In this document: in pieces, positions 26,709 through 34,666 of the stretch
Position numbering within the stretch: position 1 is the first letter of the stretch
How the letters are laid out: each line of letters starts with the position of its first letter
Assembly: GCF_009192945.1 (NCBI RefSeq)
Contig: NZ_NSET01000023.1
Location: 43,672 to 107,671 of the forward strand
Direction: 5' to 3'
Length of the DNA stretch: 64,000 nucleotides
Source: Xanthomonas maliensis
GTDB lineage: Bacteria > Pseudomonadota > Gammaproteobacteria > Xanthomonadales > Xanthomonadaceae
The notes under the pieces: generated by a model
Databases searched by the model: none
The model's input: only the letters and a program-made list of their open reading frames with translations
What the model was told of the DNA's origin: nothing
Program-made: the position numbers and the translations under genes

Positions 26709-28682
26709 ATGAACGGACGTTTCCTGCGGCCTCGCACCCGCCTACTGGCGTTGGCGGCGGCACTGGCCTGCACGGCAACGGCGCCGTTGCTTGCAGCACC
26801 GGTCACGCGACCGGCGCTGTTTCCCGAGCCGGTGTCCCTGCAACTGCAGTCGGGCGCCGTCACGCTGGGTTCGGAGGTGGTGTTGGTGGTTGCGCCGGGC
26901 GCGGATCCGGCCACGGTCGCGCTGGTGCGGCAATTGCTGACCGATGCCGGGGTTGCCCGGATCAGAAGCGTGTCGGCGCTGCCGGCCGCGCTCGCCCAGC
27001 CCTATCTGGTGATCGGCACCGCCGATACCGCAGTGGTGCGCGATGCGCTGGGCCGTAGCCGCGCCAGCCAGGAGACCCACAAGGAGGGCTATACGCTGGC
27101 CAGCGTGGCGCTGGATGGCGGCAGCCTGATCACCCTGGCCGGCCAGGATGGCGATGGCCTGTTCCATGCGGCGCAGACGCTGCGGCAATTGCTGGCCCAG
27201 CCGACGCTGCCGACCTTGGTCATCCAGGACCATCCGGCCATGCCGATCCGCGGCACCATCGAAGGCTTCTACGGCGCGCCCTGGTCGATGAGCGACCGCG
27301 CCAAGCACATCGCGTTTCTGGCGCGCAGCAAGGCCAACACCTATATCTATAGCCCAAAGGACGACCCGTACGCACGCGATCGTTGGCGCGACCCGTATCC
27401 GCGCGCCACCTTGAAGGCGTTGGGCACGTTGGCAAGCACCGCCCGGCGCAACCATGTCGACTTTGTCTATGCGATTTCGCCGGGACCGACGGTGTGTTTC
27501 TCCGATCCGGCCGACCTCAAGGCACTGCTGCGCAAGTTCGATGCATTCCGCGCGCTGGGCGTGCGCAGCTTCTACGTCGCGCTCGACGACATCGAATACA
27601 CCAAGTGGAACTGCGAGCGCGATCAGGTCACGTTCGGTGCGTCCGGTGCCGAAGCGGCCGGGCTGGCACAGGCGTACCTGCTCAACCGGGTGCAGGCCGA
27701 TCTGGTTGCGCGGCATGATGCCGCAGCCGAGCTGATCATGGTGCCGACCGAGTATTACGACGCCAAGGACAGCCCCTACAAGGCGGCGCTGCGCAAGCAG
27801 CTGGATCCGAAGATCGTCGTGCAATGGACCGGCACCGACGTGGTGCCGCCGGCGATCTCCATTCCCGATGCGCGTGCGGCGACCAAGGCGTTCGGGCGCA
27901 AGACACTGTTGTGGGACAACTACCCGGTCAACGATTTCGAAAGCTCGGCCGGCCGGTTGTTGCTGGCGCCATACGCGCGCCGCGAGGCCGGCTTGTCGGC
28001 GGAACTATCCGGCATCGTCGCCAACCCGATGAATCAGGAAGCGCCAAGCCGGGTCGCGGTGATGGGGCTGACCGCGTTCGCCTGGAACGATGTCGGTTAC
28101 GACGCCACGCGGACCTGGCACGCCGCCGCGCGCGATCTGGCCGGCGACGATGCGCGCGTGACCGCGGCCTTGCTGGACTTCTTCGATACCCAGCACCTGG
28201 CGCCGACCTTCGGTAGCCAGCCATGGCAGGAACAGGCCCCGCAATTGAAGGCCGAGCTCGACGCGGTACGCGACGCCATCGCGCTCGGCGACGGTGCTGC
28301 ACGCGGCCAGGCCATCGCCACGCTGGCCCGCCGCGCCGATGCGATGGCTGCAGCGCCGCAGATCATCCGCGATGGCGTGGCCGATAAGGGGTTTGTCGCG
28401 CAATCGCGGCCTTGGCTGGAGGCGATGCAGCGCTGGGGCCAGGCCCTGCAGCAGACCGCTGCGGGACTGGACGCGGCCAATCGCGGCAGTGCCGAGGCCA
28501 GCCAGCGCTTCGCTGAGGCCACCCGCCTGGCGGCCGAAGCGGCGGTGATTCCGTCGATTCCCGGAGCGACGCGTTTCGGTGGCCCGGTCAAGGTTGCCGA
28601 TGGCGTGCTGGATCGCTTTATCGCCGATGCGCCGCAGTTGATCGCGGTGCCGTCGACATCGACGCCGGCAAACGCCCCCTGA
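26709..28682 (+). CDS. GH84 family beta-N-acetylglucosaminidase, secreted
   Basis: The 657-residue enzyme has a signal peptide (LLALAAALACTATAPLLAAP, to about residue 33). A GH20b-like alpha/beta domain follows (about 45-170, with PYLVIGTAD and GYTLAS), then the GH84 catalytic barrel starting PIRGTIEGFYGAPWS. The catalytic pair is D293-D294 in YVALDDIEYTKW, as in bacterial O-GlcNAcases. A helical C-terminal region extends from about 500. It should remove beta-linked GlcNAc from glycans or glycoproteins in the periplasm or outside. Two NagQ-type boxes upstream tie it to the GlcNAc regulon. No lipobox was seen. Confidence 0.92.
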   Translation: MNGRFLRPRTRLLALAAALACTATAPLLAAPVTRPALFPEPVSLQLQSGAVTLGSEVVLVVAPGADPATVALVRQLLTDAGVARIRSVSALPAALAQPYLVIGTADTAVVRDALGRSRASQETHKEGYTLASVALDGGSLITLAGQDGDGLFHAAQTLRQLLAQPTLPTLVIQDHPAMPIRGTIEGFYGAPWSMSDRAKHIAFLARSKANTYIYSPKDDPYARDRWRDPYPRATLKALGTLASTARRNHVDFVYAISPGPTVCFSDPADLKALLRKFDAFRALGVRSFYVALDDIEYTKWNCERDQVTFGASGAEAAGLAQAYLLNRVQADLVARHDAAAELIMVPTEYYDAKDSPYKAALRKQLDPKIVVQWTGTDVVPPAISIPDARAATKAFGRKTLLWDNYPVNDFESSAGRLLLAPYARREAGLSAELSGIVANPMNQEAPSRVAVMGLTAFAWNDVGYDATRTWHAAARDLAGDDARVTAALLDFFDTQHLAPTFGSQPWQEQAPQLKAELDAVRDAIALGDGAARGQAIATLARRADAMAAAPQIIRDGVADKGFVAQSRPWLEAMQRWGQALQQTAAGLDAANRGSAEASQRFAEATRLAAEAAVIPSIPGATRFGGPVKVADGVLDRFIADAPQLIAVPSTSTPANAP

Positions 28683-28872
28683 TTTCAGTAGGTGCGTCGG
28701 CGTCGGCAGTGCTGGCCAACACGCGGTCGCCGCTCACGCCGGAGGGTGAGTGCGATGCGTCGAACGATCGATGCAAGCGCATGCGCTGCGAAAGCGTGCA
28801 GGCGTGGAGGCGTCGGGCCGCGCGCGGCGCAGCGACGGTTGCCGCAAAGACGCGGAGCGGCGCCAGCCGCGT

Positions 28873-29544
28873 TCAATCGGTGGTGACCGCCGCAGTGCCT
28901 TTCAGTCGACGGTACAGGCGCTTCCAACCGCTACGCAGCTGGCGTACCCAGACGGGCTCGGCGCTGCGAGCGGCCTCGTCGGCGGAGGGCGCAATGCCGG
29001 TCAGGCGCTGGCGCAACTTATGGTAATTGGCGACATCCCCGCGTTGCAGCTGACGCGCCAACGGCGTGCGCCGCAGCCAGCGCGGAAACCGCCATGCCGA
29101 GGTGAAATCGATCAGGACCGGCACGCCGGCGCTGACCACCACGTTGGTGCCATGCAGGTCGTTGTGGGTGATGCCGGCACCATGCAGACGTCGCAAGGCG
29201 GCTTGCAGTTGTTGGAAGATCTCTTCGCCGGCCACGGCGCTGGCGCTGAGCGTGTCGCCAGGGATGAACTCCATTCCCACCGCCAGGCCGCCCAGCGTGC
29301 CGAGCAGGGCGGGCGCATGCCGCCATCCGTGCAGGCGGCGCAGCATGCCGGCTTCGTGGCGCACCATCAGCCGCGCCAGCGGCGCCAGCAGGGTGCGGCG
29401 ATAGCGGCCATAGTCCTTGACCACTGCCGACTGCCCAGCCAGATAGGTGCGATAGACGTCGGGTTCGAGCAGTCTGGTGCCGCGCTTGAGCAGGACAGGC
29501 GTGACGCGTTGCAGGCTGGAGGTGTCCAGCGGTTGATAATGCAT
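28873..29544 (-). CDS. Small kinase-like protein (RIO/Kdo-kinase type)
   Basis: The 223-residue protein has a stripped-down protein-kinase fold. It shows the Lys strand QSAVVKDYG (about 37-45), an acidic helix GMEFIPGDTL, the catalytic loop THNDLHGTNVVV (about 124-135) and the metal-binding PVLIDF (about 142-147). HNDLHGxN resembles InaA/WaaP/RIO-like sugar or lipid kinases rather than Ser/Thr kinases. LPS-core phosphorylation is possible; the substrate is not deducible. It stands alone between GH84 and the barrel protein. Confidence 0.75.
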   Translation of the reverse strand: MHYQPLDTSSLQRVTPVLLKRGTRLLEPDVYRTYLAGQSAVVKDYGRYRRTLLAPLARLMVRHEAGMLRRLHGWRHAPALLGTLGGLAVGMEFIPGDTLSASAVAGEEIFQQLQAALRRLHGAGITHNDLHGTNVVVSAGVPVLIDFTSAWRFPRWLRRTPLARQLQRGDVANYHKLRQRLTGIAPSADEAARSAEPVWVRQLRSGWKRLYRRLKGTAAVTTD

Positions 29545-30026
29545 GGTCGTTCTCCGGGCCTCGAGAGCGCGGAGATGTCACGCAGCTGACGGGCGGCTAT
29601 GGATCGCAGGGGATCGGGCCCGGTCAATTTTAGAACTTACGAGTACTGAAATTAGTTTTATTTCAGAAATGTAACGTTCTCCAGATGGAACAGGTCGCGT
29701 TCCAGCGCCAAGAACGCAGGCTGCCGGGACCATGCATAGCGGCGATGCCCGCAGCTATACGCTCTAAAAAGCAAGCCCTGCCGGATTGGTGTCTCACTCT
29801 ATCTAGACAGCGGATGAGACTGTCGCCACTATGCGCGCTGCGGTCAGGGGGCTGCATCACGCGTGGGATCAGCGCTGCCATCGACGGCAGCCCTGCTCCT
29901 GCGAGCGTCGATGATGCGGGGACGCTCCCATGCAATGACGGCAACTGCGCCACTTCCAGATGCCGTCAGGTTCGCCTGTCGTGCGCAAGGATGCGGAAAC
30001 GACGGACGATCACTGATGGGAATGTC
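29545..30026. other. AT-rich divergent intergenic region with a hairpin
   Basis: About 480 bp lie between the kinase and the outer-membrane protein. The first half is unusually AT-rich for this genome. It contains the inverted repeat CTGAAAT/ATTTCAG with a 7-nt loop (29646-29666), which may be an operator or a hairpin. No credible ORF was seen. The promoters of both flanking genes must lie here. Confidence 0.5.
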
Positions 30027-30797
30027 ATGAAGAAGACGGCAACACTGCTGTTGGCCTGCACTGCGCTCGGCGTCACTGTGCAGGCTTCGGCGCAATCGTT
30101 ATCGCGCGGCTGGGACAGCTATCGTCAGCAGCAGAAGCAACAGCAACAAAGTGGCGGCCAGGTCGCTCCTGCAGCGCTCCCCGCCACCAACGGTACCGCG
30201 ACGACGGCGCCTCAAGGCGATGCTGGCGGCGCGGATCGTTTCGTCACGGTCACCGCACAGACACCGGCGGTGGCCGCACCGCCTGCAGCGGCCACGCGCA
30301 TCGCCAGCAGCGAGGAGTCGCGCATCGAGCGTGGCGCGTTCATCGGTGTGCAAAGCGGACGCGGTGAGGTGTTCCGTGGATACAAGCAAGACATGCTCGG
30401 ACTCAGCGCCGGTTATCGCTGGCAGGCCGGTTCGGTGACGCTGATCGGTGTGGAAGCCTCGCTGGGACGTCTCGATCGCAAGGACAATCACGATGACGTC
30501 TTCATCCCAGGGGTGAAGTTTGTCGCTGTCGGCGGAACTGCGCGCTTCAATTTCGGCGACAGCCCGCTGTTTGCGGTGGTGCGGCTGGGGTCGTGGTATG
30601 CCGATGCCGCTGACCTGAGCGAAGAAGTCTACGGCGGTTATGCCGGCGTCGGCCTGGGGCTGGACCTGGGCAAGCATGCCAGCCTGAGCGTGACGTACAC
30701 CAACTACCTCTATGCGCGCGACTACTACGACTACGCCGAGGACGTCACCATCAATCGTGCCGAGGTCCTCAACGTGGGTGCGGAAGTACGCTTCTGA
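30027..30797 (+). CDS. Outer-membrane beta-barrel protein
   Basis: The 256-residue protein has a clear signal peptide (MKKTATLLLACTALGVTVQA, cut after ASA). A Gln/Ala/Thr-rich low-complexity linker runs to about residue 100. From GAFIGVQSGRGEVF onward, alternating amphipathic strands end in GAEVRF, with the C-terminal aromatic residue typical of BAM-inserted barrels. About eight strands can be drawn, like small OmpA/OmpX-type barrels. I cannot assign a transport or adhesion role. The chosen ATG is the only start giving a signal peptide. Confidence 0.78.
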   Translation: MKKTATLLLACTALGVTVQASAQSLSRGWDSYRQQQKQQQQSGGQVAPAALPATNGTATTAPQGDAGGADRFVTVTAQTPAVAAPPAAATRIASSEESRIERGAFIGVQSGRGEVFRGYKQDMLGLSAGYRWQAGSVTLIGVEASLGRLDRKDNHDDVFIPGVKFVAVGGTARFNFGDSPLFAVVRLGSWYADAADLSEEVYGGYAGVGLGLDLGKHASLSVTYTNYLYARDYYDYAEDVTINRAEVLNVGAEVRF

Positions 30798-31030
30798 TCA
30801 TCGCTTGCTGCCCGGGTCGCACCCCGCGCCTTGCGGCGTGCGACGACCGCGCCGCATCGCAGCCGTTAGCACGCGCGGCGTGTCGACGGTGGAGCAAGCC
30901 CAGCAGCCAAGCTCTGCGAACGCGCGCGCTATAGAACGGGTAACACCTCATGCTCTATTCGCGTCGCCGGCGTGTCGGCGCCCGTTCCTAGCAGAGAGCG
31001 AATGGGTGGATCGGTGCTGCCGCGGAAGGA

Positions 31031-31064
31031 CGCCATCGCGAGGTTGGTCGTTCCCGCGATGGCG
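31031..31064 (-). terminator. Hairpin after speE
   Basis: A 10-bp perfect inverted repeat, CGCCATCGCG and CGCGATGGCG, with a 14-nt loop starts just past the speE stop codon on the minus strand. No U-run is present. Confidence 0.6.
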
Positions 31065-31071
31065 TACTGGC

Positions 31072-31929
31072 TTACTCCCCCAGCGCCTTGGCCACGAACG
31101 GCGGAGCGACCAGCACGCCGGTGTGCTGGTGGGCGGTGTAATACAGCGTGTCGAACGGCTTGGCCTGTGCGTCGGCCTGGCGGAAGGCGAAATCGGCGCC
31201 GGCCTGCTTGCTGGCCATGGTCACGCTCCACCAGCCGGTGGGATAGCACGGCTGCGGGAACGGCAGGGTCTTGAACGACTGGAAGCCGGCCTTGCCCATT
31301 TCCGTGCGCATGTCCTGGATCAATTGCAGCAAGGCCAGCGGCGATTCGGACTGCTGCACCAGCAGGCCGTCATCCTTCAGCGCGCGGAAGCAGCTCTCGT
31401 AGAACGCCTTGTTGAACAGGCCTTCGGCCGGACCCACCGGATCGGTGGAGTCGACGATCACGATGTCCACGCTGCCGGCCGGGCAGTTGGCCATGTAGGC
31501 GACGCCGTCGTCGAACAGCAGTTCGGCGCGCGCATCGCCGTTGGCCTCGCACAGCTCGGGGAAATACTTCTCCGCCATGCGGGTGACCTGCTCGTCGATG
31601 TCGCACTGGGTGGCACTGGCCACGCCCGGGTGCTTGAGCACTTCGCGCAGCGTGCCGCAGTCGCCGCCACCGATGATGACCACGCGCTTGGGTGCCGGGT
31701 GGGTGAACAGCGCCGGATGGCTGATCATCTCGTGATAGAAGAAGTTGTCGCGGCTGGTCAGCATCACCGCGCCATCGATCACCATCAGCTTGCCCCAATC
31801 GGTGGTCTGGTAGATCTCGATCTTCTGGAACGGGGACTGCACTTCGTCCAGCTTGCCGCTGATCCGGTAGCCGATGGCCGAACCGGTGGGTTGGAAGTGC
31901 TCGATGTACCAGTTGTCGTTGCTGCTCAT
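31072..31929 (-). CDS. speE: Spermidine synthase
   Basis: The 285-residue aminopropyltransferase joins decarboxylated SAM to putrescine. It shows the N-terminal beta-tetramer domain and the Rossmann core with VVIIGGGDCGTLREVLKH. The catalytic aspartate is in IVDSTDPVGP, and the QSESPL and GWWSVTMAS motifs are present. It is divergent from speA across 250 bp, so both polyamine genes can share regulation. A longer upstream open frame exists, but the ATG at MSSNDN gives the family start. Confidence 0.96.
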   Translation of the reverse strand: MSSNDNWYIEHFQPTGSAIGYRISGKLDEVQSPFQKIEIYQTTDWGKLMVIDGAVMLTSRDNFFYHEMISHPALFTHPAPKRVVIIGGGDCGTLREVLKHPGVASATQCDIDEQVTRMAEKYFPELCEANGDARAELLFDDGVAYMANCPAGSVDIVIVDSTDPVGPAEGLFNKAFYESCFRALKDDGLLVQQSESPLALLQLIQDMRTEMGKAGFQSFKTLPFPQPCYPTGWWSVTMASKQAGADFAFRQADAQAKPFDTLYYTAHQHTGVLVAPPFVAKALGE

Positions 31930-32179
31930 GCGGATGTCCTGAAGTGGAGGCCTGCGCGGGACGCGGCGACACGCCGGGCCGAGAGGCGCGACAGCCGAGC
32001 ACGGTCCGCGATGGAGGGGCGGTGGGCTGGCGGCGCTTGCGCAGGCCGGCACCGGGCGACGGCGCGCATTGTAACGGTCACCGCCGGTCGCTGCTTGTAG
32101 AATGCACGTCCGCGCCGCGGTGGGCTTCCGCCGCGGTCATCCATACCGCGCCACCACGCGCCCGCTACAGCGAACCGCC

Positions 32180-34075
32180 ATGACTGCCTGCCGTACCTGG
32201 TCACAGGACCAAGCCCGCAAGACCTACTCGATTCCACACTGGGCCGACGGGTACTTCGACGTGAACGCGGCCGGCCATATCGTGGTCCGGCCGACTGGCG
32301 ACGGTCCCGCGGTCTCGCTGCCGGAAGTGGTCGATGCCGCCCGTGCCGCCGGCGCGAAGCTGCCGCTGTTGGTGCGTTTTCCCGATATCCTCGGCCAGCG
32401 GCTGGGTAAGCTGCAGGCCGCATTCGCCCAGGCGCAGGCCGATTGGGAGTACGCCGGGGGCTATACCGCGGTCTACCCGATCAAGGTCAACCAGCATCGC
32501 GGCGTGGCTGGGACCTTGGCGGCGCATACCGGGGAAGGGTTCGGACTGGAGGCCGGCAGCAAGCCCGAATTGATGGCGGTGCTGGCGCTGTCGCGTCCGG
32601 GCGGGCTGATCGTCTGCAACGGCTACAAGGACCGCGAATACATTCGCCTGGCGCTGATCGGGCGCAAGCTCGGCCTGCAGACCTTCATCGTCATCGAGAA
32701 ACCCTCCGAGCTCAACCTGGTGCTGGAAGAAGCGCGCGCGCTGGACGTCAAGCCCGGCCTGGGCGTGCGCATGCGCCTGGCCTCGCTGGGGGCGGGCAAG
32801 TGGCAGAACAGCGGCGGCGACAAGGCCAAGTTCGGGTTGTCGCCACGGCAGGTGCTGGACCTGTGGAAGACGCTGCGCGACACCGAATACGCCGACAGCC
32901 TGAATCTGCTGCATTTCCATATGGGCTCGCAGATCTCCAACGTGCGCGACATCGCCAATGGCATGCGCGAGGCCACGCGCTATTTCGTCGAACTGTCACG
33001 GCTGGGTGCCAAGATCAGTCATGTGGATGTGGGCGGCGGCCTCGGCATCGACTACGAAGGCACGCGCTCGCGCAGCTATTGCTCGATCAACTACGGCTTG
33101 CACGCTTACGCCAGCAACATCGTGCAACCGCTGGCCAGTGCCTGCGAGGAACACGGGCTGGCGCCGCCGCGCATCGTCACCGAGTGCGGCCGCGCAATGA
33201 CCGCCCACCACGCGGTGTTGATCGCCAATGTCTCGGAGGTGGAGCAGGCGCCGGAAGGGCGCGTGCCGGATGCGCACGACGACGAGCCGGCGGCGATCCG
33301 CCATCTGCGCGAGATCCACGACGAACTGGACGTGCGCCCGGCGGTGGAATTGTTCCAGGAGGCGCAGCACTTCCATGCCGAAGGCCTGAGCGCCTACGCG
33401 CTGGGGCAGATCGACCTGGTCCACCGCGCGCGCATCGACGATTTGTTCTACGCCATCGCCCACGGGGTGCGTGCGCGCCTGAGCTTCGACGAGAAGAGCC
33501 ATCGCCCGGTGCTGGATGAGCTCAACGAGCGGCTGGTGGACAAGTATTTCGTCAACTTCAGCGTGTTCGAGTCGATCCCGGACGTGTGGGCGATCGATCA
33601 AGTGTTTCCAATCGTGCCGATCGAGCGCTTGAACGAGATGCCGCAGCGACGCGGCATCATCGCCGACATGACCTGCGATTCGGACGGCATGGTCAAGACC
33701 TATGTCGAGAACGAGAGCCTGGACAGCTCCTTGCCACTGCATCCGCTGAACGCGGGCGAGAGCTACCGCATCGGCTTCTTCCTGGTCGGCGCCTACCAGG
33801 AAATCCTCGGCGACATCCATAACCTGTTCGGCGATACCGATGCGGTGGAAGTGGCAGTGGAGGGCAACGGCTATCGCATCGTCCAGCAGCGCCGCGGCGA
33901 TACCACCGATGTGATGCTCGATTACGTCGGCTACCAGATCGACGCGTTGCGCGCGACCTATGCCGAGCGCATCGCCGCTGCCCAACTGCCCGAGGCGCGC
34001 GCCCAGGAACTGCGCGCGGCGCTCGAAGCCGGGCTCACTGGGTATACCTATCTGTCCGACGAGCCCTTGGGCTGA
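32180..34075 (+). CDS. speA: Biosynthetic arginine decarboxylase
   Basis: The 631-residue PLP enzyme converts arginine to agmatine, the first step of the agmatine-putrescine route. The PLP lysine is K102 in YPIKVNQ. GSQISNVRDI and DVGGGLGIDYEGT mark the alanine-racemase-like barrel, and a SpeA-type insertion occupies about 360-460. TECGRAMTAHHAV carries the glycine/arginine phosphate site. An ATG 26 codons upstream is possible, but MTACRTWSQDQARKTYSI is the normal family start. A -10-like TAGAAT lies at 32098. It is divergent from speE. Confidence 0.95.
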   Translation: MTACRTWSQDQARKTYSIPHWADGYFDVNAAGHIVVRPTGDGPAVSLPEVVDAARAAGAKLPLLVRFPDILGQRLGKLQAAFAQAQADWEYAGGYTAVYPIKVNQHRGVAGTLAAHTGEGFGLEAGSKPELMAVLALSRPGGLIVCNGYKDREYIRLALIGRKLGLQTFIVIEKPSELNLVLEEARALDVKPGLGVRMRLASLGAGKWQNSGGDKAKFGLSPRQVLDLWKTLRDTEYADSLNLLHFHMGSQISNVRDIANGMREATRYFVELSRLGAKISHVDVGGGLGIDYEGTRSRSYCSINYGLHAYASNIVQPLASACEEHGLAPPRIVTECGRAMTAHHAVLIANVSEVEQAPEGRVPDAHDDEPAAIRHLREIHDELDVRPAVELFQEAQHFHAEGLSAYALGQIDLVHRARIDDLFYAIAHGVRARLSFDEKSHRPVLDELNERLVDKYFVNFSVFESIPDVWAIDQVFPIVPIERLNEMPQRRGIIADMTCDSDGMVKTYVENESLDSSLPLHPLNAGESYRIGFFLVGAYQEILGDIHNLFGDTDAVEVAVEGNGYRIVQQRRGDTTDVMLDYVGYQIDALRATYAERIAAAQLPEARAQELRAALEAGLTGYTYLSDEPLG

Positions 34076-34241
34076 TTGTCCTGGAAGACGGACAGCGCGC
34101 GCGGCCAGGCCGTGCGATGCCGGTCATCATGGCGCGGCACGGTGCCGCCGTGCACCGTCAGATGTTGTTCACACAATGGACGACCAAGTAAAGCACTGGC
34201 CGGACAACGGGCGAGTGCGCGAAAGGACTCGCGGGACAATG

Positions 34242-34260
34242 GTCTCGGCAATAACGAGAC
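34242..34260 (+). terminator. Hairpin downstream of speA
   Basis: GTCTCG and CGAGAC flank a 7-nt loop GCAATAA, about 165 bp past the speA stop. Just upstream, GCGAGT/ACTCGC (34211-34232) can form a second stem. These could end the speA transcript; no long T-run follows. Confidence 0.4.
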
Positions 34261-34628
34261 TTGCTGCAGACATACGCGACAGAACGCCGGTCAGTTGGCG
34301 CGGTTTGACGTAGCGCGCAGCTAAGTCGCTTTTTGCGAAGCCACGAAGCGCGAAATTCTCGGTTCAATCACAGTTTCGGCACGTCAGCGCACATTCAGGA
34401 ATGAATCGTGATTTCCGCACGGTACAGCGCAGCAATCGATTGTTAATGTCCATACGTCGCTTGCCGAGGCACGTTGGTAACGTGACCTCAGCAGCGACGC
34501 TCCGCTCGATTTCGATCCGTTTGCCACTGCGAATCGCCGTATTGCGGCGAGCGGCGGCGAAGCCTTGCCCCACGTTCCAGTCGATCCCTACGCCTGTCTA
34601 GATGCGCCGTATCCAGGAAGGAGACAGC
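34261..34628. other. Promoter region upstream of the NRPS gene
   Basis: About 370 bp have lower GC than the surroundings and no credible gene. A perfect inverted repeat CACGTT-GGT-AACGTG occurs at 34470-34484 and could bind a dimeric regulator. TGTTAATGTCC at 34441 is AT-rich and promoter-like, but no convincing -35/-10 pair with standard spacing was found. Confidence 0.45.
34470..34484. promoter_or_regulatory. Inverted repeat CACGTT-N3-AACGTG, candidate operator
   Basis: Six-base perfect arms with a 3-bp centre lie about 180 bp upstream of the NRPS start. The size fits a small dimeric regulator, but no regulator gene is nearby. Confidence 0.35.
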
Positions 34629-34664
34629 GTGATCCGGGTGCGCGTCCCTCACTGCCAGGAATGA
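34629..34664 (+). CDS. Possible 11-codon leader ORF coupled to the NRPS gene
   Basis: A GTG preceded by the excellent AAGGAGA site opens VIRVRVPHCQE and stops in the ATGA that overlaps the first possible NRPS ATG. The strong ribosome site belongs to this short frame, not to the NRPS frame. It may serve as a translational coupler or attenuating leader. It could also be chance. Confidence 0.3.
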   Translation: MIRVRVPHCQE

Positions 34665-34666
34665 CC

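Noticed and set aside
29646..29666. CTGAAAT/ATTTCAG hairpin as a terminator
   Set aside because: It is AT-rich, far from either flanking stop codon and lies in a promoter region; listed only as an inverted repeat.
32069..32103. TTGTAA and TAGAAT as a speA promoter pair
   Set aside because: The spacer is 23 bp, too long for sigma70; only the -10-like hexamer is mentioned.
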